DNA of 64,000 nt from Rhizobium anhuiense (GCF_003985145.1 NZ_ML133524.1:1-64000), one strand, 5' to 3'. Positions 27,903 to 39,701 are shown, counted from the first letter of the stretch. Program-made: numbers and translations. The notes: generated by a model from the sequence alone, not told the origin.

Positions 27903-28308
27903 TCACCGACGGGCGGGATCGAAGGCGCAGGCTGCGGCGATGCCGATGGCATAAGCCAGCATATTCCAAAACGAAAATATCCATCCGGCCAAGCAACAGG
28001 GCGCCCGCCGTGGTCAGCCGAAAGGCGTCGAGCCAGGGCGCATGATAGAGGCGGAACAGTTCCACGGAGATCGCGATGAGCAGCGCTGTGACGGCAATGA
28101 CCGCCCGCCGTGACCTTGCGGCTATGAGTGACACCAGCAGATAGACCATCGCGCCCCAGAGCGCCGATCCGCCATATTTGACGACGACGAAGGGCAGATC
28201 GGCCGCATAGCCAAAGCGCCGGAGCGCCAGCCCGAGGACGATGACAAGAAGCAGGGCTGCGAGACGCAGGAACTGCGCTCGAGAGCGAGTTTGAATAATT
28301 GCGCGCAA
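27903..28308 (-). pseudogene. Frameshifted DUF2809 membrane protein gene
   Basis: The first part (from a TTG at 28308) is DUF2809-like: several membrane segments, then AVIAVTALLIAISVELFRLYHAPWLDAF. After LLLGRMDI the frame leaves the family pattern and runs as basic nonsense to 27802, into the 3' end of msrQ. Dropping one base near 27965-27990, for example one A of the AAAA runs, gives SFWNMLAYAIGIAAACAFD and a stop at 27903-27905, the expected family ending. It is thus a one-base frameshift, either real or a sequencing error. Confidence 0.75.
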
Positions 28309-28389
28309 TGACCTGTCCTATCTCAATTTCCGCCGGTTGGACGGCCGAGGTGCAGATATCGAATTATCAAGCGAAGGCTGTCCGCCGGC

Positions 28390-28427
28390 GCACAAACAAA
28401 AACAGCCGGGCTTTGCAGCCCGGCTGT
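28390..28427 (-). terminator. Terminator of the alpha operon (after rplQ)
   Basis: Arms ACAGCCGGGCT (28402-28412) and AGCCCGGCTGT (28417-28427) form an 11-bp stem with loop TTGC. On the minus strand TTTTTGTTTG follows. It lies 24 bp after the rplQ stop and ends the whole ribosomal supercluster on the left. Confidence 0.93.
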
Positions 28428-28450
28428 CTTGTTTCCGCCGAAGCGGAAGA

Positions 28451-28873
28451 TTAAGCGGCGACGGCCTGTTCTTCGGCAGCGACGCGGGCCTTGTCGGCTG
28501 CGCCCTTGGCGAAGGTGTCGCGATCAACGAATTCGACAACGGCCATGGCGGCATTGTCGCCCTGGCGGAAGCCGGCCTTCATGATGCGCAGGTAGCCGCC
28601 GTTGCGGGTGGCGTAACGCGTTGCGATCGTGTCGAACAGCTTCGAAACGACGGCAGCATCGCGGATCTGCGAGATCGCCTGGCGGCGAGCATGCAGGTCG
28701 CCGCGCTTGCCGAGCGTGACGAGCTTCTCGACGATCGGACGGATTTCCTTGGCCTTCGGCAGGGTCGTGACGATCTGCTCGTGGGTAATCAGCGAAGCCG
28801 CCATGTTGGCGAACATCGCCTTGCGGTGGCTTGCAGTTCTATTCAGCTTGCGGCCGGCTTTACCATGGCGCAT
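28451..28873 (-). CDS. rplQ: 50S ribosomal protein L17
   Basis: 140 aa; last gene of the alpha operon. It has the L17 start [20 protein letters not shown] and the core [21 protein letters not shown]. Compared with E. coli (127 aa) it has an alanine-rich C-terminal tail ([13 protein letters not shown]). AAAGGAG precedes the ATG. It follows rpoA by 123 bp and is closed by a strong terminator. Confidence 0.97.
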   Translation of the reverse strand: MRHGKAGRKLNRTASHRKAMFANMAASLITHEQIVTTLPKAKEIRPIVEKLVTLGKRGDLHARRQAISQIRDAAVVSKLFDTIATRYATRNGGYLRIMKAGFRQGDNAAMAVVEFVDRDTFAKGAADKARVAAEEQAVAA

Positions 28874-28996
28874 TGCTATTCTCCTTTAATGCAGGTGCCC
28901 TTACGCTAAATGGGCCTGCCGTTTCCTGGCACATGCAGGCGATCGGCCTGCTGTTTGACGGGGAAAGGCAGCCGAAAGAGCCTGCCTTTTGTTTTC

Positions 28997-30007
28997 TCAG
29001 TATTGGTCTTCGTAACGCTTGGCGAGATCTTCGATGTTCTCGGGCGGCCATGCCGGCACTTCCATGCCGAGGTGCAGGCCCATGGAAGCGAGAACTTCCT
29101 TGATTTCGTTCAGCGACTTGCGACCAAAATTCGGCGTGCGGAGCATTTCTGCTTCGGTCTTCTGAATGAGGTCGCCGATGTAGACGATGTTGTCGTTCTT
29201 CAGGCAGTTTGCCGAACGGACCGACAGTTCGAGTTCGTCTACCTTCTTGAGGAGAGCCGGGTTGAAAGCGAGTTCGGTGACTGCTTCCTCTTCGGTTTCC
29301 TTCTGCGGCTCGTCGAAGTTGACGAAGACGCCAAGCTGATCCTGGAGAATGCGCGCCGCAAAAGCGACGGCGTCTTCGCCGGTGATCGAGCCATCGGTTT
29401 CGATGGTCATGTTCAGCTTGTCGTAGTCGAGAACCTGTCCTTCGCGGGTATTTTCAACCTTGTAGGACACCTTCTTGACCGGCGAGTAGAGGCTGTCGAC
29501 CGGGATGAGACCGATCGGAGCATCTTCCGCACGATTGCGCTCGGCCGGAACGTAGCCCTTGCCGTTGTTGACGGTGAACTCCATGCGGATTTCGGCGCCC
29601 TCGTCGAGCGTGCAGATGACATGCTCGGGGTTGAGGATTTCGATATCGCCGACCGTCTGAATGTCGCCAGCCGTAACAACGCCCGGGCCCTGCTTGCGCA
29701 CGACCATGCGCTTTGCGTCGTCGCCATCCATCTTGATGGCGATTTCCTTGATGTTGAGCACGATGTCCGTCACGTCTTCGCGGACGCCCGGAATCGAGGA
29801 GAATTCATGCAGCACGCCGTCGATCTGCACCGCCGTGACGGCAGCACCGCGCAGCGAGGAGAGCAGAACGCGACGCAGCGCGTTGCCGAGGGTGAGGCCG
29901 AAGCCGCGCTCCAGCGGTTCGGCAACGAGCGTCGCCCTGGTGCGCGAGCTCGAGGAGAACTCCACCTTGTTCGGCTTGATCAGTTCCTGCCAGTTCTTCT
30001 GAATCAT
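28997..30007 (-). CDS. rpoA: RNA polymerase alpha subunit
   Basis: 336 aa. The N-terminal dimerisation domain (about 1-235; [20 protein letters not shown]) is joined by an acidic linker to the C-terminal domain (about 250-320; [20 protein letters not shown], then [13 protein letters not shown]), which contacts UP elements and activators. It assembles the core enzyme with the beta and beta-prime subunits encoded in this window. It lies between rpsK and rplQ, the standard alpha operon order. Confidence 0.98.
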   Translation of the reverse strand: MIQKNWQELIKPNKVEFSSSSRTRATLVAEPLERGFGLTLGNALRRVLLSSLRGAAVTAVQIDGVLHEFSSIPGVREDVTDIVLNIKEIAIKMDGDDAKRMVVRKQGPGVVTAGDIQTVGDIEILNPEHVICTLDEGAEIRMEFTVNNGKGYVPAERNRAEDAPIGLIPVDSLYSPVKKVSYKVENTREGQVLDYDKLNMTIETDGSITGEDAVAFAARILQDQLGVFVNFDEPQKETEEEAVTELAFNPALLKKVDELELSVRSANCLKNDNIVYIGDLIQKTEAEMLRTPNFGRKSLNEIKEVLASMGLHLGMEVPAWPPENIEDLAKRYEDQY

Positions 30008-30104
30008 GAGTTTGCCTTCCGTTCGTTGCCACCATCCAATCGTGGCAACCGAGCTTGAAAACCACCGGGAGCGCGCAGGCGCTCACCGGTGACGAGAGCG
30101 ATGA

Positions 30105-30494
30105 TCAGACGCGGCGCTTCTTGCGCGGACGGCAGCCATTGTGCGGGATCGGGGTCACGTCGCGGATGGACGTGATCATGAAACCTGCAGCCTGGAGCGC
30201 GCGCAGAGCCGATTCACGACCCGAACCCGGACCGCAGACTTCGACTTCCAGCGACTTCATGCCGTGTTCCTGGGCCTTCTTGGCGCAGTCTTCGGCAGCG
30301 ATCTGGGCGGCGAACGGGGTCGACTTGCGCGAGCCCTTGAAGCCCTTTGCGCCAGCCGACGACCATGCGATCGCATTGCCCTGCGCGTCGGTGATGGTGA
30401 TCATCGTGTTGTTGAAGGTCGAGTTGACGTGAGCGACACCCGACGAGATATTCTTGCGCTCGCGACGGCGAACGCGGACGGCTTCCTTAGCCAT
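30105..30494 (-). CDS. rpsK: 30S ribosomal protein S11
   Basis: 129 aa, platform protein of the small subunit near the E site. The family blocks [19 protein letters not shown] and [18 protein letters not shown] are present, and the usual basic end [11 protein letters not shown]. It lies between rpsM and rpoA with no recognisable promoter in either short gap. Confidence 0.97.
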   Translation of the reverse strand: MAKEAVRVRRRERKNISSGVAHVNSTFNNTMITITDAQGNAIAWSSAGAKGFKGSRKSTPFAAQIAAEDCAKKAQEHGMKSLEVEVCGPGSGRESALRALQAAGFMITSIRDVTPIPHNGCRPRKKRRV

Positions 30495-30627
30495 GGTATT
30501 CCTTTCGTTGATCTCTTCACCGCCGTAATGCCAGCGGCTACACCGGAACGGCGCCTATATGGTCCCGCTCCAAACTCAAAAGAGGCCGGCGCAGACCGCC
30601 AGCCTCCCTACCCCGGTTTCCCGGAAA

Positions 30628-30996
30628 TTACTTCTTCTTACCAGCGATTGCCTTTGCCGGGCCCTTGCGGGTGCGGGCATTGGTGTGCGTGCGCTGGCCG
30701 CGGACCGGAAGGCCGCGGCGATGACGCAGGCCGCGGTAGCAGCCGAGGTCCATCAGGCGCTTGATGTTCATCGCGGTATCGCGACGAAGATCGCCTTCGA
30801 CCTGATAGTCGCGGTCAATGGCTTCGCGGATCTGAAGGACTTCTGCGTCCGTCAGCTGATGCACACGACGTTCAGCCGGGATACCGACCTTCTCGACGAT
30901 TTCCTGTGCGAATTTCGGACCGATCCCGTGAATGTAGGTCAGCGCAATAACAACGCGCTTCGCAGTCGGGATGTTGACGCCAGCGATACGTGCCAC
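30628..30996 (-). CDS. rpsM: 30S ribosomal protein S13
   Basis: 122 aa starting at GTG 30996, which gives the family start [10 protein letters not shown] directly after the initiator and has AAGGAG upstream; a longer open frame reaches 31032 but lacks likeness. The C-terminal basic tail ([21 protein letters not shown]) reaches the P-site tRNA. No rpmJ lies between adk and rpsM, unlike in E. coli, where rpmJ follows secY. Confidence 0.96.
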   Translation of the reverse strand: MARIAGVNIPTAKRVVIALTYIHGIGPKFAQEIVEKVGIPAERRVHQLTDAEVLQIREAIDRDYQVEGDLRRDTAMNIKRLMDLGCYRGLRHRRGLPVRGQRTHTNARTRKGPAKAIAGKKK

Positions 30997-31217
30997 GCCT
31001 GTTCTCCTTGCATTCCAGTTGCCATCCGGCAAGTGGGCTTCGTTATGCGGTCTTTAGAACCGCCCGTTCAGATTTACGTCCGTAACATGTCAAAACGACC
31101 GCACCCGGACTTCCCTGGGAAATCCGCGCCGATCGCATGGAATGTCGCGAGTTGGCGCGGTGTTTAGCGGAATCACTGCTGAAAAGCAACCGTTCCGCCA
31201 AGTTTATTTTCAAAGCC

Positions 31218-31868
31218 TTAAAGCTTGGAAAGAATGCTTTCGACCTCGGCAGTCACCTGATCGATGTCCGCCATGCCGTCCACGGACTTGAGTTTGCCCT
31301 TGGCATGGTAATAACCGATCAGCGGCGAGGTTTCCTTGTAGTAGACCTGCAGCCGAGCCGTCATGGTCTCCGGATTGTCATCGGGACGGCGCTTGAAGTG
31401 CGTCGAACCGCACTTGTCGCACACGCCTTCGGCAGCCGGAACCTTATCGCTATCGTGATAGACGCTGCCGCACTGCGCGCAGGAATAACGACCGGCGACA
31501 CGGCGGATCAGTTCGGCATCATCGACACGGAATTCGATGACGACGGACAGGCCGAGACCCTTTGCCCTCAGCATCGCCTCGGTGGCATCCGCCTGGACGA
31601 GCGTCCGCGGGAAACCGTCAAGAATGAAGCCATTGGCGCAATCGGGTTGATCGATTCGCTCGGAAACGATGGCGATGACGATCTCATCCGAGACGAGTTT
31701 GCCGGCGTCCATGACCGCCTTGGCGCGCTTGCCGACATCCGTACCGGCGTTGACCGCTGCACGCAGCATGTCTCCCGTGGAAAGCTGCGGAATGCCGTGC
31801 TTTTCCACGATCCGCTGGGCCTGGGTTCCCTTACCCGCGCCCGGCGGCCCCAAAAGGATAAGTCTCAT
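31218..31868 (-). CDS. adk: Adenylate kinase
   Basis: 216 aa, ATP + AMP to 2 ADP. The P-loop [10 protein letters not shown] is at 7-16; the LID carries two cysteine pairs (CAQCGS and CDKCGS), so this is the zinc-bearing LID type rather than the E. coli type. Its ATG overlaps the secY stop as ATGA. The secY-adk order is usual in many bacteria and joins nucleotide supply to the spc operon. Confidence 0.97.
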   Translation of the reverse strand: MRLILLGPPGAGKGTQAQRIVEKHGIPQLSTGDMLRAAVNAGTDVGKRAKAVMDAGKLVSDEIVIAIVSERIDQPDCANGFILDGFPRTLVQADATEAMLRAKGLGLSVVIEFRVDDAELIRRVAGRYSCAQCGSVYHDSDKVPAAEGVCDKCGSTHFKRRPDDNPETMTARLQVYYKETSPLIGYYHAKGKLKSVDGMADIDQVTAEVESILSKL

Positions 31869-33205
31869 CGCCCCCTCTTTCCTCCACGCAACTTCGATTT
31901 CTTGATCAGGCCTTCGTATTGCTGCGCGATCAGGTGACCCTGGATCTGTGCAACCGTATCAAGAGTTACGCTAACCACGATCAAAAGCGAAGTCCCACCA
32001 AGGGATAATGGGATGCCGGTTTGCGACACCAAGATCTCCGGAAGGATGCAGACGAAGACGAGATAGATCGCGCCGATCACCGTGATGCGGGTCAGCACGT
32101 AGTCGATATATTCGGCAGTGCGCTCGCCCGGACGGATGCCGGGAATGAAGCCGCCATGCTTCTTCAGATTGTCGGCCGTGTCCTTCGGATTGAAGACGAT
32201 GGCCGTGTAGAAGAAGGCGAAGAAGGCGATCAGCGCCGCGTAGAGCACCATGTAGAGCGGCTGGCCGTGGCCCAGCGCCGCGACGATCGACGTCGCCCAG
32301 GAGGGCATAGCCGTGGTGTTGGCAAAGCCCGCAAGCGTTGCCGGCAGCAGCAGCAGCGAGGAGGCGAAGATCGCCGGGATGACGCCCGAGGTGTTGAGCT
32401 TCAGCGGCAGGTGCGAGGTATCGCCCTGGAACATGCGGTTGCCGACCTGGCGCTTCGGATACTGAATCAGCAGCCGGCGCTGCGCACGCTCGACGAAAAC
32501 GATCACGCCGATGACGCCGATCGCCACAATGATGACGAGCAGGATGAGGAAGGTCGACAGCGCGCCGGTGCGGCCGAGCTCGAGCGTGCCGGCAAGGGCC
32601 GTCGGGAGACCGGCGGCGATGCCGGCGAAGATGATCAGCGAGATGCCGTTGCCGATGCCGCGCGAGGTGATCTGCTCGCCGAGCCACATCAGGAACATCG
32701 TGCCGCCGAGCAGCGTCAGAACGGTGGAAACACGGAAGAACCAGCCCGGATCGACGACGAGGCCCTGGCCGCTCTCAAGACCGGCGGCAATGCCGTAGGC
32801 CTGCAGCGCGCCGAGGATGACGGTGCCGTAGCGGGTATACTGGTTGATGATCTTGCGGCCCTGCTCGCCCTCCTTCTTGAGGTTTTCGAGCGCCGGCACG
32901 ACCGAGGTCATGAGCTGCACGATGATCGAAGCAGAGATATAGGGCATGATGCCGAGCGCGAAGATCGCCATGCGCTGAACGGCGCCGCCCGAGAACATGT
33001 TGAAAAGGCCGAGAATGCCGCCTGCCTGGCCGCGGAAAGCCTGGGCATAGGCTTCGGGATTGAGGCCCGGAAGCGGAATATGGGTGCCGAGCCTGTAGAC
33101 GAGGAGAGCTGCCAGTGTGAACCACAAGCGCTTCTTCAAATCCTCGGCTTTGGCAAAGGTCGAAAAATTGAGGTTGGATGCCAATTGTTCCGCTGCAGAA
33201 GCCAT
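31865..33205 (-). CDS. secY: Preprotein translocase subunit SecY
   Basis: 446 aa from the ATG at 33205 (GGAG upstream); an open frame reaches 33394 but the SecY start [20 protein letters not shown] begins here. Ten membrane segments are expected. Family marks include [13 protein letters not shown] in the first periplasmic region and [12 protein letters not shown], and the last cytoplasmic tail is basic ([17 protein letters not shown]). It forms the Sec channel with SecE, encoded at 60493. Confidence 0.97.
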   Translation of the reverse strand: MASAAEQLASNLNFSTFAKAEDLKKRLWFTLAALLVYRLGTHIPLPGLNPEAYAQAFRGQAGGILGLFNMFSGGAVQRMAIFALGIMPYISASIIVQLMTSVVPALENLKKEGEQGRKIINQYTRYGTVILGALQAYGIAAGLESGQGLVVDPGWFFRVSTVLTLLGGTMFLMWLGEQITSRGIGNGISLIIFAGIAAGLPTALAGTLELGRTGALSTFLILLVIIVAIGVIGVIVFVERAQRRLLIQYPKRQVGNRMFQGDTSHLPLKLNTSGVIPAIFASSLLLLPATLAGFANTTAMPSWATSIVAALGHGQPLYMVLYAALIAFFAFFYTAIVFNPKDTADNLKKHGGFIPGIRPGERTAEYIDYVLTRITVIGAIYLVFVCILPEILVSQTGIPLSLGGTSLLIVVSVTLDTVAQIQGHLIAQQYEGLIKKSKLRGGKRGR

Positions 33206-33438
33206 GCGTTTCTCCGCGCTACCAATTCCGGCGTCTCTGGGGGATAGGCCGGCCCCGGAATCAGTATGAAAATTATTCAAAACCGGGTTCAGAACGGATT
33301 GCAATGCAACCCCATGCCTCACCCTCGTTTTAGTCTTACCGGCATGACGCGGGCGCGCCAGCCAAGTTTTTGTGAGGCCCACATATGGGAGCAAAATCGC
33401 CCGGTGTGAAGCACCCCGGGCGATATATCATCAGATTA

Positions 33439-33915
33439 TTATTCGGCAGCAGCCGGAGCCGAAAGCAGCGTCACGGTGCCGCCGGCCTTTTCGATCTTCT
33501 CGACGGCAGGCTTGGAGGCGCCTGCAACGACGATCGTCACCTTGGCCTTGAGCTCGCCATCGGCGAGAACGCGAACGCCGTCCTTGGGGCGACGGATGAC
33601 GCCAGCGGCCTTGAGGGCAGCGGCATCAACGGTCGCCTTGGCGTCGAGCTTGCCGGCGTCGATTGCCGCCTGGATACGGCCGAGCGACACGACAACAAAA
33701 TCGGAAGCGAAAATGTTGTTGAAGCCGCGCTTCGGCAGGCGACGATAGATCGGCATCTGGCCACCTTCGAAGCCGTTGATGGCGACGCCCGAGCGGGACT
33801 TCTGACCCTTCACGCCGCGACCACCGGTCTTACCCGAGCCCGAGCCGATACCGCGGCCGAGACGCTTGCGGCTGTGGGTCGAGCCTTCGTTGTCCTTGAT
33901 TTCATTCAGTTTCAT
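33439..33915 (-). CDS. rplO: 50S ribosomal protein L15
   Basis: 158 aa from the ATG at 33915, where the family start [12 protein letters not shown] lies. The glycine- and basic-rich N-terminal arm ([20 protein letters not shown]) enters the large-subunit core; the globular part follows. A 233-bp gap separates it from secY, long for this operon, and could hold an extra promoter for secY-adk, which I could not identify. Confidence 0.97.
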   Translation of the reverse strand: MKLNEIKDNEGSTHSRKRLGRGIGSGSGKTGGRGVKGQKSRSGVAINGFEGGQMPIYRRLPKRGFNNIFASDFVVVSLGRIQAAIDAGKLDAKATVDAAALKAAGVIRRPKDGVRVLADGELKAKVTIVVAGASKPAVEKIEKAGGTVTLLSAPAAAE

Positions 33916-33931
33916 GAGCGTTTCCTCCGTC

Positions 33932-34141
33932 TCACTTCTCGTCGACGACGCGAACGAGATGCTGGACAGCACGGATCATGCCACGAACCGAAGGAGTATC
34001 CTCCAGCGTGCGGCGACGGTGCATCTTGTTCAGTCCGAGACCGATCAGCGTGCGCTGCTGAACATCCGGACGGCGAATCGGGCTGCCGATCTGTTCGATC
34101 GTGACAGTCTTCGCTTCAGCTTTCTTGGTAGCCTTGGCCAT
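33932..34141 (-). CDS. rpmD: 50S ribosomal protein L30
   Basis: 69 aa, the short bacterial L30. The core [20 protein letters not shown] and [20 protein letters not shown] match the family; a lysine/alanine-rich N-terminal extension ([10 protein letters not shown]) is added relative to E. coli. It lies between rpsE (14 bp) and rplO (16 bp). Confidence 0.96.
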   Translation of the reverse strand: MAKATKKAEAKTVTIEQIGSPIRRPDVQQRTLIGLGLNKMHRRRTLEDTPSVRGMIRAVQHLVRVVDEK

Positions 34142-34155
34142 CTGTCAAACTCCTC

Positions 34156-34725
34156 TTATTCTTCAGAGGCGTTGCCGGAGGCGCTACGACGAGCCTGCAG
34201 CGTTGCATACTTGATGCCGCGCTGAGCTGCGATGTCCTTCGGGTGAACCTGGTGCTTCAGAGCGTCGAAGGTGGCGCGAACCATGTTGTAGGGGTTCGAC
34301 GAACCGGTCGACTTGGCGACGACGTCGTGCATGCCGAGCGTTTCGAATACGGCGCGCATCGGACCGCCGGCGATGATGCCGGTACCGACCTTGGCCGAAC
34401 GCAGCAGAACCTTGCCGGCGCCATGGCGGCCATGGACGTCGTGATGCAGCGTACGGCCGTCACGCAGCGGTACGAAGATCAGTTCGCGCTTGGCGGCTTC
34501 GGTTGCCTTGCGGATGGCTTCCGGCACTTCACGTGCCTTGCCATGGCCGAAGCCGACGCGGCCCTTCTGGTCGCCGACGACGACGAGTGCTGCGAAACCA
34601 AAACGACGGCCGCCCTTGACGACCTTGGCGACGCGGTTGATCGCGACCAGCTTGTCGACGAATTCGCTATCGCGCTCTTCACGGCTCTGGCGGTCTTCCC
34701 GCTGCGGCCTTCTTTCCTGTGCCAT
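34156..34725 (-). CDS. rpsE: 30S ribosomal protein S5
   Basis: 189 aa from the ATG at 34725; fourteen upstream in-frame codons have no family likeness. The N-terminal extension is charged ([17 protein letters not shown]). The loop [16 protein letters not shown] and the block [16 protein letters not shown] are typical of S5, where changes cause spectinomycin resistance or ambiguity. It lies in the spc order rplF-rplR-rpsE-rpmD. Confidence 0.97.
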   Translation of the reverse strand: MAQERRPQREDRQSREERDSEFVDKLVAINRVAKVVKGGRRFGFAALVVVGDQKGRVGFGHGKAREVPEAIRKATEAAKRELIFVPLRDGRTLHHDVHGRHGAGKVLLRSAKVGTGIIAGGPMRAVFETLGMHDVVAKSTGSSNPYNMVRATFDALKHQVHPKDIAAQRGIKYATLQARRSASGNASEE

Positions 34726-34856
34726 TGTCCTCTTCCTTTTTCTTTTCCGGGTGCAATCGGCAAACACATGTGGACCGCATCAGCCTCCCCTTTCGGGAAG
34801 TGCCTGCGGTCCGGCGAAAATCCGGCCGGCGCTGAAAGCGTCCGGCCGGAAACTGA

Positions 34857-35219
34857 TCAGAAGGTGAGACCGCCTTCGCGGGCCGCTTCGGCGAGAGCCT
34901 TGATGCGGCCGTGATAGATGAAGGCGCCACGGTCGAACACGACTTCCGTAACACCGGCCTTGGAGGCGCGCTCGGCAACGAGCTTGCCTACGACGGCAGC
35001 GGCGGCGGTATCGGCACCGGTCTTCAGAGAACCGCGCAGATCCTTTTCGAGGGTGGAGGCAGACGCGAGCGTCTTGCCGGCCACATCATCGATGACCTGG
35101 GCGTAGATGTTCTTCGAGGAGCGATGAACCGACAGGCGCGGACGGCCATTGGCCACCGACTTGAGTTGACGGCGCACGCGGTTGGCACGACGTGCAAGTG
35201 CTTCTTTCCTGCTAGCCAT
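34857..35219 (-). CDS. rplR: 50S ribosomal protein L18
   Basis: 120 aa, binds 5S rRNA in the central protuberance with L5. Family stretches are [20 protein letters not shown] and the end [20 protein letters not shown]. It lies 12 bp after rplF and is followed by a 131-bp gap before rpsE. Confidence 0.97.
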   Translation of the reverse strand: MASRKEALARRANRVRRQLKSVANGRPRLSVHRSSKNIYAQVIDDVAGKTLASASTLEKDLRGSLKTGADTAAAAVVGKLVAERASKAGVTEVVFDRGAFIYHGRIKALAEAAREGGLTF

Positions 35220-35231
35220 TTCGCGTGATCC

Positions 35232-35765
35232 TTACTTCTTCTTGCCTTCTTTGCGGACGATCCGCTCGTCGGCGTACTTGACGCCCTTGCCCTTGTAAGG
35301 CTCGGGACCGCGATATTCGCGGATTTCGGCGGCAACCTGGCCGACCTGCTGCTTGTTGATGCCGCTGACGATGATTTCAGTCGGCTTCGGAACAGCGATC
35401 GAGATACCGACCGGCGGCTCATAGATCACGTCGTGGCTGAAACCGAGAGCCAGCTGCAGGTTCTTGCCCTGCATGGAGGCGCGGTAACCAACGCCGTTGA
35501 TTTCAAGCTTGCGCTCGAAACCGTCCTTGACGCCCTTGAAGATGCCTTCGATCATCGTGCGGGACATGCCCCACTTCGAACGTGCATCCTTGGTCTGGCT
35601 GAGCGGCGTTACGACGACCGCGTTATTTTCGAGCTTGAGGCTGATTTCGTCGTTAGCAACGAAAAACAGCTCGCCCTTCGGACCCTTTGCAGTCACCTTC
35701 TGACCATCGACCGTAGCCGTGATCCCAGCAGGTACCTGAACGGGCTTTTTACCGATACGAGACAT
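35232..35765 (-). CDS. rplF: 50S ribosomal protein L6
   Basis: 177 aa with the two L6 domains; the start [15 protein letters not shown] and the C-terminal signature [14 protein letters not shown] are clear. It sits near the factor-binding site beside L7/L12. It lies 42 bp after rpsH in the spc operon. Confidence 0.97.
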   Translation of the reverse strand: MSRIGKKPVQVPAGITATVDGQKVTAKGPKGELFFVANDEISLKLENNAVVVTPLSQTKDARSKWGMSRTMIEGIFKGVKDGFERKLEINGVGYRASMQGKNLQLALGFSHDVIYEPPVGISIAVPKPTEIIVSGINKQQVGQVAAEIREYRGPEPYKGKGVKYADERIVRKEGKKK

Positions 35766-35807
35766 GTTTCTATCCTGTCTGTTCGCTATGGAGACCCCTG
35801 CCCGATC

Positions 35808-36206
35808 TTAGAAGACCGAGCAAAGAACCTCGCCGCCAACGTTCTGTTCGCGAGCCTGGTGATCGGCCATCACACCCTTCGGAGTCGAAAGGATGGTGAT
35901 GCCGAGACCGTTCGCGACCTGCGGAATGGACTTGACCGAGACATAAACCCGGCGGCCCGGCTTGGACACACGGCCGATCTCACGGATCACCGATGCGCCT
36001 TCATAATATTTCAGCTCGATGCTGAGTTCCGACTTGCCATTGCCGAAATCGACAACGGAATAGCCACGGATGTAGCCTTCGGACTGCAGGACATCGAGAA
36101 CACGCGCACGGAGCTTGGACGCAGGCGTCGAGACCGACGACTTGCGGCGGGAAGCGCCGTTGCGGATGCGGGTGAGCATATCGCCCAACGGATCAGTCAT
36201 TGTCAT
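35808..36206 (-). CDS. rpsH: 30S ribosomal protein S8
   Basis: 132 aa. The start [20 protein letters not shown] and the end [20 protein letters not shown] are typical. S8 binds 16S helix 21 and in enterobacteria represses the spc operon; whether it does so here is not shown. The first ATG at 36206 has GGAG at good spacing; Met3 is an alternative. Confidence 0.97.
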   Translation of the reverse strand: MTMTDPLGDMLTRIRNGASRRKSSVSTPASKLRARVLDVLQSEGYIRGYSVVDFGNGKSELSIELKYYEGASVIREIGRVSKPGRRVYVSVKSIPQVANGLGITILSTPKGVMADHQAREQNVGGEVLCSVF

Positions 36207-36218
36207 GTAACCTGCTCC

Positions 36219-36524
36219 TTACCAGCTCGACTTGACGATGCCCGGCACCTTGCCGAGATTGCCGAGTTCACGCAGCGCGATACGCGACATGCGCAGTTTA
36301 CGGTAATATGCGCGCGGACGCCCCGAGACTTCGCAACGGTTGCGAATACGGGTCTTCGATCCATCGCGCGGCAGGGATGCCAGCTTGATCGAGGCCTTGA
36401 ACCGCTCTTCGATCGGAAGAGCCTGGTTCATGATGATCGCCTTCAACGCAGCCCGCTTAGCGGCCTGGTTGGCGACCGTAGTACGGCGGCGCTTGTTCTT
36501 TTCAACTGCGCTTGTCTTCGCCAT
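36219..36524 (-). CDS. rpsN: 30S ribosomal protein S14 (zinc-free long form)
   Basis: 101 aa from the ATG at 36524 (start [13 protein letters not shown]); 42 upstream in-frame codons are spurious. It is the long C-minus form without the CxxC zinc knuckle of short S14 proteins. The C-terminal [20 protein letters not shown] motif is intact. It lies between rplE and rpsH. Confidence 0.97.
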   Translation of the reverse strand: MAKTSAVEKNKRRRTTVANQAAKRAALKAIIMNQALPIEERFKASIKLASLPRDGSKTRIRNRCEVSGRPRAYYRKLRMSRIALRELGNLGKVPGIVKSSW

Positions 36525-36556
36525 GTCAGGTTCCTTTTCTACGCTCGTCGTTACGG

Positions 36557-37114
36557 TTATTGACGGAACGGGAAGCTGAACTCTTTCAGAAGAGCCCGTG
36601 CTTCGTCGTCGGTCGTCGCCGTCGTGCAAACGATGATGTCCATGCCCCACATCTGATCAACCTTGTCGTAGTTGATCTCAGGGAACACAATGTGCTCCTT
36701 GATGCCCATGGCGAAGTTGCCACGGCCGTCAAAGCTCTTCGGGTTCAGGCCGCGGAAGTCGCGAACGCGCGGGAGCGCGATGTTCACGAGACGGTCCAGG
36801 AACTCGTACATGCGGGCGCCGCGAAGGGTAACCTTGGCGCCGATCGGCATCTGTTCGCGGACCTTGAAGCCTGCGATAGAGTTGCGTGCGCGGGTGATGA
36901 CCGGCTTCTGGCCGGCGATCGCTGCGAGGTCGGCGGCAGCAACCGTCGGCTTCTTCGAGTCAGCGGTCGCTTCGCCAACACCCATGTTGATCACGATCTT
37001 GTCGAGCTTCGGAATCATCATCTCGTTGGCGTAGGAGAACTGCTCCTGCATCGCCTTGCGGATGCGCTCGACATATTCCTTCTTGAGCCGTGGCTCGTAT
37101 TTTGCCTCAGCCAT
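36557..37114 (-). CDS. rplE: 50S ribosomal protein L5
   Basis: 185 aa, binds 5S rRNA and contacts P-site tRNA. Family blocks are [17 protein letters not shown] and [20 protein letters not shown]. Its start overlaps the end of rplX by 8 bp, showing tight coupling. Confidence 0.97.
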   Translation of the reverse strand: MAEAKYEPRLKKEYVERIRKAMQEQFSYANEMMIPKLDKIVINMGVGEATADSKKPTVAAADLAAIAGQKPVITRARNSIAGFKVREQMPIGAKVTLRGARMYEFLDRLVNIALPRVRDFRGLNPKSFDGRGNFAMGIKEHIVFPEINYDKVDQMWGMDIIVCTTATTDDEARALLKEFSFPFRQ

Positions 37115-37415
37115 CGATCACTTCTCCAGAACGCTTGGCCACACGGACCTTCTTGCCGTCAACAACCTTGAAACCGACGCGGGTCGGCTTACCGTCCTTG
37201 TCGACGATTGCAACGTTGGACAGGTGAACCGAGGCTTCCTTGTTGATAATGCCGGCTTCCTGGGTCTGCGTCTGGCGCTGGTGGCGCTTGACGACGTTGA
37301 CGCCACGAACGACGGCACGATCTTCCTTTGGCATGACCTGGACAACTTCGCCGGTGCGGCCCTTGTCCTTGCCAGCGAGCATGACGACCTTGTCGCCCTT
37401 ACGAATCTTCTGCAT
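37107..37415 (-). CDS. rplX: 50S ribosomal protein L24
   Basis: 102 aa, early assembly protein of the large subunit. The KOW motif is in [20 protein letters not shown] at the N-terminus and [17 protein letters not shown] follows. It lies 11 bp after rplN and overlaps rplE. Confidence 0.97.
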   Translation of the reverse strand: MQKIRKGDKVVMLAGKDKGRTGEVVQVMPKEDRAVVRGVNVVKRHQRQTQTQEAGIINKEASVHLSNVAIVDKDGKPTRVGFKVVDGKKVRVAKRSGEVIDG

Positions 37416-37426
37416 CGCTTCGCTCC

Positions 37427-37795
37427 TTACAGTACTTCGGGAGCCAGCGAGATGATCTTCATGTGGTTCTTGGCGCGAAGTTCGCGCGGAACCGGTCCGA
37501 AGATACGGGTGCCGATCGGCTCTTTCTTGTTGTCGATGAGGACTGCTGCGTTGGTGTCAAAGCGGATGACGGAGCCATCCGGACGACGGATATCCTTGGC
37601 GGTACGAACGACAACCGCCTTCATCACGTCACCCTTCTTCACACGGCCGCGCGGGATCGCTTCCTTGATCGAAACGACGATGACGTCGCCGATCGAGGCA
37701 TACTTGCGCTTCGAGCCGCCCAGCACCTTGATGCACATGACACGACGTGCGCCGGAATTATCCGCGACGTCGAGGTTTGTTTGCATCTGAATCAT
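37427..37795 (-). CDS. rplN: 50S ribosomal protein L14
   Basis: 122 aa. The start [20 protein letters not shown] and the end [11 protein letters not shown] are standard. It is the first gene of the spc operon: a 259-bp gap with a terminator separates it from rpsQ, so a promoter of its own is expected in that gap. Confidence 0.97.
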   Translation of the reverse strand: MIQMQTNLDVADNSGARRVMCIKVLGGSKRKYASIGDVIVVSIKEAIPRGRVKKGDVMKAVVVRTAKDIRRPDGSVIRFDTNAAVLIDNKKEPIGTRIFGPVPRELRAKNHMKIISLAPEVL

Positions 37796-37965
37796 ATCAG
37801 GTCGCCTTCTTGGTTTACCGGAATGGTTGGGCTAGCCCCCTACTCCGGCTTATGAAAATTTTCGCCGGCCGAGCTGCCATGACGGCAACACAGACGCGGC
37901 AATAGCTGAATAGCGCGGGGTCGATCGTGCCAGGGTGGTTTCCCGAACGGGACCTTCCGTGCGCT

Positions 37966-37999
37966 CAAAGCAAAAGAACGCCCGGCATTCGAGCGTTCT
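37966..37999 (-). terminator. Terminator-like hairpin at the S10/spc operon boundary
   Basis: AGAACGC (37975-37981) and GCGTTCT (37993-37999) form a 7-bp stem; on the minus strand the second arm runs into TTTTGCTTTG. It lies 56 bp past the rpsQ stop, just where the S10 operon should end and the spc operon begin. Confidence 0.65.
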
Positions 38000-38054
38000 G
38001 ACGCTGCTTCATACAGATATTTCGGCGAGACGCAAGGCCTCGCACAAAATTCTG

Positions 38055-38294
38055 TTACTTGCCCTGGGCGGAAATCACCGTCCAACGCTTGTCCTTGGAA
38101 ATCGGCGCGCATTCCTCGATGGATACGGTATCGCCGATCTTGTACTGGTTGTTCTCGTCGTGGGCCTTGTACTTCTTGGAACGACGAACGGTCTTCTGGA
38201 GCAGCGGGTGAGCGAAACGACGCTCGACACGAACCACTACCGTCTTCTCGTTCTTGTCGCCAACGACGACGCCCTGCAGGATGCGCTTCGGCAT
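38055..38294 (-). CDS. rpsQ: 30S ribosomal protein S17
   Basis: 79 aa. The start [20 protein letters not shown] and the core [20 protein letters not shown] match S17, an early 16S-binding protein. It is the last gene of the S10 operon by position, followed by a terminator. Confidence 0.97.
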   Translation of the reverse strand: MPKRILQGVVVGDKNEKTVVVRVERRFAHPLLQKTVRRSKKYKAHDENNQYKIGDTVSIEECAPISKDKRWTVISAQGK

Positions 38295-38306
38295 ATTTTT
38301 CTTCCT

Positions 38307-38507
38307 TTAGGCCTTAACTTCTGCCGCCTTCTGGCGGGCAATGGTTTTCACGCGGGCGATGTCCTTGCGGACTTCGTTGATGCGCGAGGACTTTTCGAGC
38401 TGGCCGGTCGCCTTCTGGAAGCGCAGGTTGAACTGCTCCTTCTTCAGCTTGGCAAGCTCGTCCTTGAGTTGGTCGGCGGTGAACCCGCGAACATCTGAGG
38501 CTTTCAT
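38307..38507 (-). CDS. rpmC: 50S ribosomal protein L29
   Basis: 66 aa, two-helix protein at the exit-tunnel rim near the SRP and trigger-factor site. [18 protein letters not shown] and the end [17 protein letters not shown] are typical. It lies 12 bp from each neighbour (rplP, rpsQ). Confidence 0.97.
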   Translation of the reverse strand: MKASDVRGFTADQLKDELAKLKKEQFNLRFQKATGQLEKSSRINEVRKDIARVKTIARQKAAEVKA

Positions 38508-38519
38508 GAGCTCAATCCC

Positions 38520-38933
38520 TTACTCTGCAATGCGCTGAACGAAGCGCGTCTTGACCGAGAGCTTGGCAGAGCCGAGACGAAGCGCCTCGCGGGCGATTTC
38601 TTCGCTGACACCGTCGATCTCGAACATCATACGGCCGGGCTTGACCTTGCATGCCCAGTATTCAACGGAGCCCTTACCCTTACCCATACGGACTTCGGTC
38701 GGCTTTGCGGTTACCGGAACGTCCGGGAACACGCGGATCCATACACGGCCGGCGCGCTTCATATAACGCGTGATCGCGCGGCGGGCCGCTTCGATCTCGC
38801 GCGCGTTGACGCGGTTGGGTTCCTGAGCCTTCAGGCCGAATTCGCCGAATGCCAGGTCAGAACCGCCCTTGGCGACGCCCTTGATGCGGCCCTTGAACTG
38901 CTTGCGGTACTTGGTACGCTTTGGCTGCAACAT
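38520..38933 (-). CDS. rplP: 50S ribosomal protein L16
   Basis: 137 aa. The start [19 protein letters not shown] and the block [20 protein letters not shown] are standard; L16 helps position A-site tRNA. It lies 36 bp after rpsC. Confidence 0.97.
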   Translation of the reverse strand: MLQPKRTKYRKQFKGRIKGVAKGGSDLAFGEFGLKAQEPNRVNAREIEAARRAITRYMKRAGRVWIRVFPDVPVTAKPTEVRMGKGKGSVEYWACKVKPGRMMFEIDGVSEEIAREALRLGSAKLSVKTRFVQRIAE

Positions 38934-38969
38934 TTTCTTATTCTCCGAACTTCTCTGCCACGCGCGCTA

Positions 38970-39700
<731 letters not shown>

Positions 39701-39701
<1 letters not shown>

